Assembly: GCA_014465955.1 (NCBI GenBank)
Contig: JACTVT010000035.1
Span: 1-23,880 of the forward strand
DNA length: 23,880 nt
DNA from: Eubacterium sp.
GTDB taxonomy: Bacteria > Bacillota > Clostridia > Oscillospirales > Acutalibacteraceae
Direction of reading: 5' to 3'
In this document: positions 9,601 through 16,158 of the stretch, in pieces
Layout: every line of letters starts with the position of its first letter
Numbering within the stretch: position 1 is the first letter of the stretch
Translations under genes and position numbers: made by a program
Notes under the pieces: model-generated
The model's database searches: none
Seen by the model: the letters and a program-made list of their open reading frames with translations, nothing else
What the model was told of the DNA's origin: nothing

Positions 9601-9645
9601 AATACTGAAATCAGTATGAAGATTTCTGTGTATACTGTACTTCAT
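6625..9645 (-). CDS. lacZ: Beta-galactosidase, glycoside hydrolase family 2
   Basis: This cytoplasmic enzyme releases galactose from beta-galactosides such as lactose or the galactosyl ends of host glycans. At 1006 residues it has the five-domain LacZ layout: sugar-binding domain (about 45-215, with VPCTWQRTGYDQIAYIN and GYSEGS), an immunoglobulin-like domain, the TIM barrel (about 320-620), and the C-terminal domains including the late YYGRGPIENYSDF motif. The acid/base is Glu446 in SLGNESGG and the nucleophile Glu516 in FFQCEYAHAMGNGPGG. No signal peptide is seen. AAGGAGT supports the ATG. It has its own promoter at 9701-9730 and is not clearly co-transcribed with the upstream fucosidase remnant. 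Fine specificity (lactose or lacto-N-biose type linkages) cannot be read from sequence. Confidence 0.95.
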   Translation of the reverse strand: MKYSIHRNLHTDFSIYEENKLDARSYFIPFSSTKKLVKTDYKNERYKSDRIMMLSGEWDFAYYEKLSLVPDSLDTDSVSFDKITVPCTWQRTGYDQIAYINTRYPFPKKPPHIPADVATGIYRKTIEIKNDDIRRTITFLGAAGAIAVYINGEYVGYSEGSHNTAEFDITPFLNKGTNEIVVVNYKWSNGSYLECQDMFRENGIFRDVFITEFAGSYINDFTLRSSKNLDGTYNLNIDVEGCFEKNTKIEIKSAEKEPVISAELLPEKGVKLENLKVDEWSAEIPNVYELTIVLYKDGKEVEALRTYYGFKDVEINGEVFKFNGRAIKFKGVNHHDTHMTKGYAMSLDDMELDIKLMKEYNCNAVRTSHYPPDPAFLIMCDIYGLYVVDEADIETHGFYAVPYSTYNPNRLSNDESWAMHYLDRVKRMYGRDKNHPSITMWSLGNESGGYKCQDFCYDFLKNANPEIPVHYEGVIRSKRWAYDVVSHMYGTPALMRKILSGTAGDKYKGKPFFQCEYAHAMGNGPGGLEEYMQLFYSSDQFMGGCIWEWADHSVYDENAKYKWTYGGDHNEPIHDGNFCVDGLFYPDRKPSSGALEMKVCYRPIRAKQTDGNVFELWNTRSFKDSSDIDISFTVLVDGEGKDTGRIESVIPAEGKKRIQINSDLFRQTDKDVFVNFVYTDKETGAEIATEQVIVSQAELKKADNMMKSADISVTGDTISVAFDGGRALFSKKNGLFSYQKNSVEYLKENPLDRQEGLVPHIYRGRLDNDQYMVIFWKIIGLDCSKAKLVSCDVKSKRSENGTVKYISTVYDFVTRGVFVLAKAYVDYFFDKNGKITVSTSLFKVCPLTDQLPRFGVHAELRSEFENVKYYGRGPIENYSDFREHSPIGIYETTVSDMAHKYIKPQDSGNRGDVRYSVLTNDKGAGLKFTALYKYINFNANHFTLGQLKNAKHIEDLPDTDTTFVAVDGFVRGTGSGSCGPIPSKEHMIAFGYSKPLNFSFEIEPIE

Positions 9646-9668
9646 AAAAATTACTCCTTCTTATATAT

Positions 9669-9689
9669 CCTGTGAACTTATGACACAGG
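9669..9689. promoter_or_regulatory. Inverted repeat downstream of the lacZ promoter
   Basis: CCTGTG and CACAGG face each other across nine bases, 12 to 32 bases beyond the -10 box. As DNA it could be a repressor operator; as RNA a small leader hairpin. No regulator gene is adjacent. Confidence 0.45.
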
Positions 9690-9700
9690 GTGTTATATCT

Positions 9701-9730
9701 ATTATACACATTTCTCACTCACTATGTCAA
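9701..9730 (-). promoter_or_regulatory. Consensus sigma-A promoter of lacZ
   Basis: The minus strand carries a perfect TTGACA (9725-9730) and a perfect TATAAT (9701-9706) separated by 18 bases. The start point lies near 9694, leaving a leader of about 50 bases before the lacZ ATG. Confidence 0.85.
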
Positions 9731-9771
9731 TCAAATTCAGATTAATTAACATATTCTTCAAATAAAGAAAT

Positions 9772-10236
9772 TTAATCAACCTCAATTTTAAAACAAATCG
9801 GCATCGTATCTTTAATCTTTTCACCCAGACGAATAGTAAGTGCATTTTTATTCTGTGAAAACAAAACTTTTTCACCGCTTCCGAGAACAGTTATATTTTT
9901 AATTATGCAATGAAATAAATCCATACTGTCTGCAAGAGATTTTATTTTAAATTCCGACCTGCCTTTTGGTTTTAACGCAAATGCATACACCACGCCTGTT
10001 TTGCAGGTAAACCGGTAGTCTTTTGATGTATAACTGAAATGTTCGTTAAATGAGCCTGCTTTTTGCTTTTTGCCTTCGCCGAACACTTTATACGGCTGAG
10101 TGCCCCATATTGCTTCAGCATTTTTCTTTGTCCACGCTCCGATTTCGGCAAGACTTCCCCAATCTGCTTTATATTTACCGTTTTCAATTACACGATCAAT
10201 TTTTTCAAGATACTCTGTCATTTGCTTATCTGTCAT
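9772..10236 (-). pseudogene. Internally deleted GH29 alpha-L-fucosidase remnant
   Basis: This 154-codon frame keeps both ends of a GH29 fucosidase and lacks the middle. Residues 12-33 (YLEKIDRVIENGKYKADWGSL, counted from the ATG at 10248) look like the start of clostridial GH29 enzymes, just before the usual IPEWYRDAKFGIFIHWG barrel opening. The next residues, AEIGAWTKKNAEAIWGTQPY, match the segment that closes the catalytic barrel, and 60-158 resemble the C-terminal beta-sandwich, including DYRFTCKTGVVYAFAL and ITVLGSGEKVLFSQ. About 300 residues with the nucleophile and acid/base are therefore missing, without a frameshift. GGAG six bases before ATG at 10234-10236 makes that the likely start. 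It follows the transporter's terminator and shows no promoter of its own. Hydrolase activity is not expected; a retained carbohydrate-binding role is conceivable. Family assignment is from recalled motifs. Confidence 0.75.
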
Positions 10237-10254
10237 ATAATTCTCCATTTCAGT

Positions 10255-10289
10255 AAAACAGCGGGAGATAAGGATTCACCCGCTGTTTT
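10255..10289 (-). terminator. Terminator after the GPH transporter
   Basis: AAAACAGCGGG (10255-10265) pairs perfectly with CCCGCTGTTTT (10279-10289) around a 13-base loop, starting just after the transporter stop. The T-run on the minus strand is only four long and is part of the stem, so some read-through into the fucosidase remnant is plausible. Confidence 0.75.
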
Positions 10290-10291
10290 CA

Positions 10292-12262
10292 TTATTTACT
10301 TTGTGATAAAGCAGTTACCGTTTCAAAAACAGATTCAAGATTATTATTTACACTGTTAAAATCAGTATAATTTTTAAGGCTTTCATCTGAAAAATATCTT
10401 AAATATCTCATTTTTGAAACCGCTTTTCTGCGCACTTCATTTTCATCAAATGCTTTGCCTGATTTTTCGGCCTTTGCTTTCAGTTTTGCAACTCTGCTGT
10501 CTGCTCTTTCAAATTCAAGTTCAATATCACGGGCAAATTCCTGCATATCAGCCTGTTTTTCCTCATTTTTGACCTTTATAAGCACTTCATCGGCACCTTT
10601 ATAAATTTCTTCAAGGCAAGGATGTTTTTTCATTTCATCAAAAAGAAATTCATCATTATTTTCATTTGCATAATCAAAAACTTCTTTAACGCTCAGATAA
10701 TCTTTGTCGGTAAGCAGATTATCTTTGAAGTTTTCAGATGCGGCACGAAGTTTGAGCACTCTTACATAATTTGCATGCTTTGCCTCCGTCAAATCGTAGA
10801 AGAACAACGGCAGCAGGCAAATCACACTGCCTATAAGCCCGAGCAGCGTCTGATACTTATATGCGCCGTCACGAAGAGTCGTATTAAGCAATGCAGTATT
10901 AAGGTCGTCACCGAAACCTATACCTGCAAAAGACAGGAAAAGCGGTGTAAGCATACCTGTAAATACGCCGCAAATTGTAGTGATAAATGCCGAATAATTC
11001 TGCCAGAATCCCTCAAGCCTTTTACCCGTTTTCCACTGCTGATAGTCAAGTACATCAGATGTCATAATAGTGGAGAAAAATGCAAAACCCGAAAACAGAT
11101 TCTGTAAAAATGTTGCAAAGAAAACAAGATAAGGGTTTTTATAAACAACCAACTGTAACAGCAGCATAAGTGCAAACCCCGAAGATGTTACAATCATAAT
11201 ATTGCGCTTGCCGAATTTTTTAATCAGAATCGGACCGGCCACCATACCGAGTATCAGCGCATTCATCAGAATGGTTGTGCAAAACAAATTGGCAATAGTT
11301 TTTGCCGTTGCACTTTCAAAACTGAACTGACAAATCCAGTTTGTAATATTACCCATTCCGCGAAGTCCTGAAAAAACACTGAATACAGTAATTATCCAGA
11401 AATATTTATTTTTTGAAAGTTCTTTTGCACCCTCAAAAAAACTTACCTTATTTTTAAATTTCCGGCTGACAACAACTCTTTCCTGCACGCCGAAATAGGT
11501 AAACAATATACAGCCTACGCCGAGCACCATACAAATCGGGAAGAAAATACGGTAAAGATTAATATTTAACTGATGTCCCGAATCTGCGAACAGAATACCT
11601 GCAAAAATCGGCAGCAACATATTAACGAGCGAACCGGGAATATTGCTGATCAAACCCTTAATTGAAATAAAATTTGCTCTCTCCTGCGCAACAGATGAAA
11701 TTGTCTGCTCAATGCCTGCCATAGCCTGATTTACAAGTGTCTGGAAAAATGTTCCGATCTGCACCATAACAAACATTACGATTACTGCAAGTGAAAAATC
11801 CGAAACCTGCGCCTCATTAAGTCCCATAATCGGAATAGCGGGAATCGTGATTGAAAACAATTTTATATCTGCCCATGAGGCAGGAATAAACGGAATCAAA
11901 CCGAAAAAGACCGCCCAGCATATAGATGGAACAATCAGAAACTGTTTAAATTTGCCGCGTTTCTTTTTATCGGTTTTATTGTCAATAAGCATAGATAAAA
12001 TCGGCGCTCTCAGCAAACCGCAAACCGAACCCAAAACAGTACCGAGAAAAAATACAACACCTGTTGAAATTTTAAAATGCGAAATCATCATATAGGTAGT
12101 GGTTGCAATTGTTGTCCACTGCGCTAAAACCGATAAAAAAGATGCTCCGCCGAATCCGAGCGCATAGTTTACAAACTCTTTGTATGTAACCTCATAACCT
12201 TTCGGCGGTTTTTTCCAATACGTTTTGATTTTATAAAGTATATCCATAACCTTATCAATCAT
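10292..12262 (-). CDS. GPH-family sugar:cation symporter with long C-terminal tail
   Basis: This is a major-facilitator protein of the glycoside-pentoside-hexuronide family (MFS_2), expected to bring oligosaccharides or glycosides in with Na+ or H+. About twelve hydrophobic segments fill residues 35-497. Family marks include LIDNKTDKKKRGKFKQFL after helix 2-3 and DVLDYQQWKTGKRLEGF (409-425) in the second half. Residues about 500-662 form a charged, helix-rich cytoplasmic tail absent from the classic 450-residue members such as MelB; its role is unknown. The upstream ATG at 12280 encodes MQGVFF, but the GGGGG within that stretch is the ribosome site for the ATG at 12260-12262, which I take as the start (656 residues). 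It is divergent from the GH18 operon and near lacZ, so a galactoside or host-glycan fragment is a reasonable substrate guess. Confidence 0.88.
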   Translation of the reverse strand: MIDKVMDILYKIKTYWKKPPKGYEVTYKEFVNYALGFGGASFLSVLAQWTTIATTTYMMISHFKISTGVVFFLGTVLGSVCGLLRAPILSMLIDNKTDKKKRGKFKQFLIVPSICWAVFFGLIPFIPASWADIKLFSITIPAIPIMGLNEAQVSDFSLAVIVMFVMVQIGTFFQTLVNQAMAGIEQTISSVAQERANFISIKGLISNIPGSLVNMLLPIFAGILFADSGHQLNINLYRIFFPICMVLGVGCILFTYFGVQERVVVSRKFKNKVSFFEGAKELSKNKYFWIITVFSVFSGLRGMGNITNWICQFSFESATAKTIANLFCTTILMNALILGMVAGPILIKKFGKRNIMIVTSSGFALMLLLQLVVYKNPYLVFFATFLQNLFSGFAFFSTIMTSDVLDYQQWKTGKRLEGFWQNYSAFITTICGVFTGMLTPLFLSFAGIGFGDDLNTALLNTTLRDGAYKYQTLLGLIGSVICLLPLFFYDLTEAKHANYVRVLKLRAASENFKDNLLTDKDYLSVKEVFDYANENNDEFLFDEMKKHPCLEEIYKGADEVLIKVKNEEKQADMQEFARDIELEFERADSRVAKLKAKAEKSGKAFDENEVRRKAVSKMRYLRYFSDESLKNYTDFNSVNNNLESVFETVTALSQSK

Positions 12263-12307
12263 AAAAAATACCCCCTGCATAATATAAGTAAATCATAACA
12301 TATTAAT

Positions 12308-12433
12308 AAGCCGCAAACTTGTGAAATCTTACCATAAAATTCAGAAATCCAACCATAATATTAAACAACTTTTCTAAAATATTGAGCAGAATTTCTAAAC
12401 TATTAAACATTTTTTCTAAAGTTTAAGCATTAT
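12308..12433. repeat. 21-bp periodic repeat array in the divergent promoter region
   Basis: Six imperfect 21-base units run without a gap between the transporter and the GH18 operon. TTTCTAAA recurs at 12371, 12392 and 12413, exactly 21 bases apart, and ACCATAA recurs at 12331 and 12352 in the same phase. Units 3 to 5 also share TATT(A/G)A(A/G)CA. By eye neighbouring units agree at 11 to 15 of 21 positions, though the AT-rich background inflates this. The last unit ends nine bases before the GH18 -10 box and would cover its -35 region. Two-turn spacing on one DNA face is what AraC-type or LytTR-type activators use, so this is probably an activator array for one or both divergent promoters. 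Confidence 0.65.
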
Positions 12434-12441
12434 CAATGGTA

Positions 12442-12447
12442 TATAAT
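12442..12447 (+). promoter_or_regulatory. -10 box of the GH18 operon promoter
   Basis: A perfect TATAAT lies 45 bases before the GH18 ATG. At 17 bases upstream there is no recognisable -35 box (AAGTTT), and instead the last TTTCTAAA repeat ends there, which fits an activator-dependent promoter. Confidence 0.5.
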
Positions 12448-12491
12448 GAAATTATAATACTTTTTCCAAATATATAAAAGGAGGAAAAGCA

Positions 12492-13970
12492 ATGAAGTTT
12501 TTTAAAACAAGCACAATATGCCTGCTTATCGCCTGCCTGATGTTCTACGGAATACTTACAGGCAGAAATATGCAGAAAAAAGATGCGGTTTTCGGCAGTG
12601 ATACCGATTATAGCACTGCCGAAAATCTGGCGCTTGCAAACAGCAGCAAGGCAACAGACGGCAAAACAGAGACCGTTTTCAGAGGGAACAGTAAAAAAGA
12701 TACAATGCTGACAATTGATCTCGGCGAAGAAAAAGAATTCAACACCGTTATTCTGAAAGAAGACGGACTTAACATTAAATCATTTTCAATTCTGATTTCA
12801 ACTGACGGTGAAAAATTTGAGTGTATTTATAAAGGTGACAAAATAGAATATCACCGCCTTTGCAGTTTTGACAGTATAACCGCCCGATATGTGCGCATTT
12901 ATGTTGACAAGGCAGATAACTTTTTCAGACTCAAAGAAGTTGAAATCTACAATCAGCCAAAAGTTGACGCTTCATCGTTCAGACGCACGGCATATGTTAT
13001 AAATTCTGATTTCTATACAATTTTAAATGACGAGGCAACACCGCAGGCAGATAAAAAGAATAAAATCAAGAAAATGCTTGACAGTTTCGGTTTTGACAAA
13101 CTGACGAATGTTATTTTCTACGCAGGCATAGGGTTTGACAAAGACGGAAATGTTTTCATAAACAGCCTTGATGAAGACCAGCAGAAACTGAAAAATGACC
13201 TTTCATTTATGGTAAACTGTATGCGTGAATTCGGCAGTGCCGATTTAAAAATATCGTTCTGCACGGGTTTCAGCGCCGACCCCGATAAAAACATTGCAAT
13301 GAAAGAACAAAGCGTACTTGCAGATAACTTTATAAACCTTGCAAATGAATTCGGCTTTGACGGAATTGATATTGACTATGAATTTCCGCAGTCTGACGAA
13401 GATTACAAAATTTTCGGTGATTTTCTGATTTACCTCAAGCAGAATATGACAGAAAAAATGACTGCCGAAAAACCGATATTATCCTGCGCATTCGGCACAA
13501 GGGATATTGATTACCCATCAGAAGTTGTTGAATCACTGGATATGGTAAATATGATGACTTATGATATTTTTGACCAGGACGGCGAACATTCAAGTTTCTG
13601 GAGTTGCGCCGTTCAGGGTGCACAGTATCTTGAAAGCATTGGCTTTACAAAAGAAAAAATCAATATTGGTATTCCGTTTTACGGCACGCAAAACAAAGCG
13701 CTGATGGAACAGTACATTTATAAAAATCTGAGCAATCAGGATTATTTTTCAAACTATTACAAAACAGATACACATCTTGCCGACGGCTCCGAAACAGATG
13801 TTTATTTCAATTCCCCCGCTATGGTAAGAGATAAAACCGCATATGCCCTGCTTGCAGGATACGGCGGAATAATGGTTTGGCACAACAGTTGTGACATTGA
13901 CTATAACTCGCCTTATTCATTATGGAAAGCCGTTGACACGGCAATAAATCAGTTTGGAGGTGACGAATAA
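12492..13970 (+). CDS. Surface GH18 glycosidase with N-terminal discoidin domain
   Basis: The product has a hydrophobic N-terminal segment (residues 6-23), an F5/8 type C discoidin domain (about 43-155, a CBM32-like fold that binds sugars, ending in ARYVRIYVDK...RLKEVEIY), and a GH18 barrel from about 165 to 490. The GH18 signature FDGIDIDYE is complete, with Asp290, Asp293, Asp295 and the catalytic acid Glu297; MMTYD (355-358) and the late Trp462 in GIMVWHNS also fit. It should act outside the cell as a chitinase-like hydrolase or an endo-beta-N-acetylglucosaminidase on N-glycans; sequence alone does not decide. LIAC at 12-15 resembles a lipobox, but the hydrophobic stretch before it is short, so a membrane anchor or ordinary signal is likelier. 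Strong AGGAGG site; first gene of a three-gene operon, overlapping the next by one base. Confidence 0.9.
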   Translation: MKFFKTSTICLLIACLMFYGILTGRNMQKKDAVFGSDTDYSTAENLALANSSKATDGKTETVFRGNSKKDTMLTIDLGEEKEFNTVILKEDGLNIKSFSILISTDGEKFECIYKGDKIEYHRLCSFDSITARYVRIYVDKADNFFRLKEVEIYNQPKVDASSFRRTAYVINSDFYTILNDEATPQADKKNKIKKMLDSFGFDKLTNVIFYAGIGFDKDGNVFINSLDEDQQKLKNDLSFMVNCMREFGSADLKISFCTGFSADPDKNIAMKEQSVLADNFINLANEFGFDGIDIDYEFPQSDEDYKIFGDFLIYLKQNMTEKMTAEKPILSCAFGTRDIDYPSEVVESLDMVNMMTYDIFDQDGEHSSFWSCAVQGAQYLESIGFTKEKINIGIPFYGTQNKALMEQYIYKNLSNQDYFSNYYKTDTHLADGSETDVYFNSPAMVRDKTAYALLAGYGGIMVWHNSCDIDYNSPYSLWKAVDTAINQFGGDE

Positions 13971-14959
13971 TGAAACCCGCCTTAAAGAAACATAAAGCAG
14001 ATATTGTAGTATCATCTGTAATCTTTTACATTTTCAGCATTTTTCTGTCGTTTGATAACTATTGCAAAACGCAGGTAACACCGGAAACTCCGCTTTTCAA
14101 TATTGCAGGACTGCCGTTTCTCAGACAGGAATTCATTTCAATCATATTCACATTTGCGTTTATCATCGGCACACTGATTGTTGTTTTATTTAAAAAGGCA
14201 GATAAATTCTTTCTTCCGTTCGCACTCGGATTTACGGGCATTCTTGCAGTATTCATCTCCCTGTTTGATGTAAACACACTACAGTTATTTGCGCCTACAA
14301 TGCGAATAAGCCATGTAATTATGACTGTATCGCAGGTGCTTGCAATCGTTGCAGCCGTATCGGGAGGCTTTATAGGTGCAGCCTGTGCAGTGATCAACAG
14401 GCAGAAAATATCAACAAAAGCAGTTTTGCCGTCGGCACTTTCAGCAACAATTCTCAGTATTCTTGCAAATGAAGAAAATCTGCAAAACGGTCTGTTTTTT
14501 ATCAGCGGCATATTACTGCTTTTCGGCTCAATCGTAAGCGACTTTGATTTTGAATACAGATCTGCCGACAAAATAGAAATAAATATTAAAAATGAAGTCC
14601 TGCCGTTTATTCTTACAGTATGTTTCACTGCACTTTTCGGCATACTTTACGCATCTGTTTATGAAAACGCAGGCTTTTCACTTACGGGATTTACCTCAGT
14701 TTCAGGTGTTTTACTTATACTGTTTGCACTTTCAATCAAAATAAATTATAATATTTTTATGCAGCCTGCCGCAATGTTTATCGGCACAATCATCGGTTTT
14801 GTGCTTGTGCATTTTGCAGGCAACGTTATTACATATTCGGGCAACCGCGTTATTTATGTAATGCCATACAGTATACTGCTGATTTTATCGGCAGTCAGCG
14901 CAAGTCTGTTTATTGCAGTATTCGCATTAAAAAAATTAAATAAAATCAAATGGGAATAA
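13970..14959 (+). CDS. Polytopic membrane protein of unknown function
   Basis: I do not recognise a family. The 329 residues contain about nine to ten hydrophobic segments (for example around 16-30, 55-75, 80-100, 112-138, 172-190, 208-228, 236-252, 262-280, 298-320), no enzyme motif I can identify, and a basic C-terminus (LKKLNKIKWE). The start ATG shares its A with the TAA of the GH18 gene (TAATG), with GGAGG about seven bases before it, so the two are translationally coupled. The following phosphatase-like gene begins two bases after its stop. The tight packing suggests the three proteins work in one process at the envelope, such as transport or lipid-linked glycan handling, but this is a guess from context. 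Confidence 0.85.
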   Translation: MKPALKKHKADIVVSSVIFYIFSIFLSFDNYCKTQVTPETPLFNIAGLPFLRQEFISIIFTFAFIIGTLIVVLFKKADKFFLPFALGFTGILAVFISLFDVNTLQLFAPTMRISHVIMTVSQVLAIVAAVSGGFIGAACAVINRQKISTKAVLPSALSATILSILANEENLQNGLFFISGILLLFGSIVSDFDFEYRSADKIEINIKNEVLPFILTVCFTALFGILYASVYENAGFSLTGFTSVSGVLLILFALSIKINYNIFMQPAAMFIGTIIGFVLVHFAGNVITYSGNRVIYVMPYSILLILSAVSASLFIAVFALKKLNKIKWE

Positions 14960-14961
14960 AG

Positions 14962-16098
14962 ATGAAAAATCAGATTAAAATGTTTTTGTCAAGCGGCAAA
15001 ACAATTCCGCAGTTAATAAAAAAATCTTTAAAGAAAATTGACAAAAACGAAGATTATATCGACAGTGTGTTGAGATATGACATCTGGAGCAACAGTTTTG
15101 AACAGTCCATACCGATTTATCAGATTTATCACCACGTACATAAATTTGTTGACGAATGTGAAATAAAAGACAATAAGGCAGTTTCACCTGACGGCAAAAT
15201 CAGAAAAGTTCTTTTTCTCGGCTATGACGGTATGCGTGTCGATATGGCCGCTGCTCTGCTCACAAGAAAAAATGAATTTGATGACAGTCTTGACTGTGTA
15301 AACGCCTCTTTCAGCGGTATTAAAGAAGTATGCCGAAAAGGCGGGATTTACCTTGCATACTGCGGCGGTGAAACAGGCACAAAGACACAGCAGACCACAT
15401 CAACCTCCGCAGGCTGGACTGCGCAGTTTACAGGCGTATGGGGCACCGAAAACGGAATAAAAACAAATGAAGATACAAAAAATATGATGCACGAAACCTT
15501 TATGCTTGAATACGCAGAAAAAGGTCTTGCATCATCGCTTAATTTCACCTGGGACCCGCTTTTTGATGTAAACTATGCGCCCGAAGTTCGTCAGGCAATG
15601 AAAAGAACCGATATAAAAATGGACTTCTGCGATACAGACAGAAAAAAGGGAGCATCAATCTCAAAAGCGCTTAAAATCTCGCAGGAATTTTCAGATTTTC
15701 TTGCACCTGAAGCACCGTCAAAATCAGCACCGTTTGACAGTGCGGCGAGAGATTATGTTCTGCACTGCATTAACCGCGGTGACGATATTGTGTGCGGACT
15801 TTATGATTCAATCGACGCTATGGGGCATATGTTTGAATTCTCACCAAACTGTGCGGAATATGCAAATGCGGCAATGACTTGCGACACCTTTACATATCAG
15901 ATTTTACAGGAGATTGACAGGCGTGAGGCAGAAATGAATGAAGAATGGCTTGTAATTCTTGCAAACGACCACGGCGGAATAAGAAAAGGCCACGGCGGTC
16001 AGACACTTCAGGAAAGAACAACGTGGATTGCAACAAACAAGCCGATTGACGAAACCCTTTTCGGAAAAGGCTACGACGGCAAAACAGAAAGAAAATAA
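14962..16098 (+). CDS. Alkaline-phosphatase-superfamily phosphodiesterase-like protein
   Basis: The protein carries the metal-binding pattern of the alkaline phosphatase / nucleotide pyrophosphatase superfamily. Counting from the in-frame ATG at 14950: Asp93 in FLGYDGMR, a Thr/Ser-rich stretch (TQQTTSTSAGW, about 146-156) that probably supplies the nucleophile, Asp289-x-x-Gly-His293 in DAMGH, Asp340-His341 in NDHGG and His348 in KGHGG. No signal peptide or membrane span is evident, so it should be cytoplasmic despite its secreted-enzyme neighbour. Residues 1-80 form an extra N-terminal region not seen in the core fold. The ATG at 14962 lies two bases after the previous stop with TGGGA before it; the ATG at 14950 is the alternative. 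It could be a phosphodiesterase, phosphatase or phosphotransferase; substrate unknown. Confidence 0.8.
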   Translation: MKNQIKMFLSSGKTIPQLIKKSLKKIDKNEDYIDSVLRYDIWSNSFEQSIPIYQIYHHVHKFVDECEIKDNKAVSPDGKIRKVLFLGYDGMRVDMAAALLTRKNEFDDSLDCVNASFSGIKEVCRKGGIYLAYCGGETGTKTQQTTSTSAGWTAQFTGVWGTENGIKTNEDTKNMMHETFMLEYAEKGLASSLNFTWDPLFDVNYAPEVRQAMKRTDIKMDFCDTDRKKGASISKALKISQEFSDFLAPEAPSKSAPFDSAARDYVLHCINRGDDIVCGLYDSIDAMGHMFEFSPNCAEYANAAMTCDTFTYQILQEIDRREAEMNEEWLVILANDHGGIRKGHGGQTLQERTTWIATNKPIDETLFGKGYDGKTERK

Positions 16099-16108
16099 AA
16101 GACAAAAT

Positions 16109-16143
16109 AAAAATCATAACCCCGTTTTGAGGTTATGATTTTT
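16109..16143. terminator. Bidirectional terminator between convergent operons
   Basis: Bases 16109-16121 pair perfectly with 16131-16143 (13 bp, nine-base loop), with T-runs on both strands. It serves the plus-strand GH18 operon ending at 16098 and the minus-strand pentapeptide gene ending at 16159. Confidence 0.9.
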
Positions 16144-16158
16144 TTATTATAATAAAAT

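Noticed and set aside
10622..11107. 161-codon plus-strand open frame
   Set aside because: Antisense to the GPH transporter; composition is that of a reversed membrane gene.
12308..12433. CRISPR array or tandem repeat expansion
   Set aside because: The 21-base units are imperfect, have no unique spacers and sit over a promoter, which fits regulator sites better.
12492..12536. Lipoprotein signal on the GH18 protein
   Set aside because: LIAC resembles a lipobox but sits inside a longer hydrophobic stretch with too short a leading segment.
14059..14643. 194-codon minus-strand open frame
   Set aside because: Antisense to the membrane protein gene in the coupled GH18 operon, without a promoter or ribosome site.
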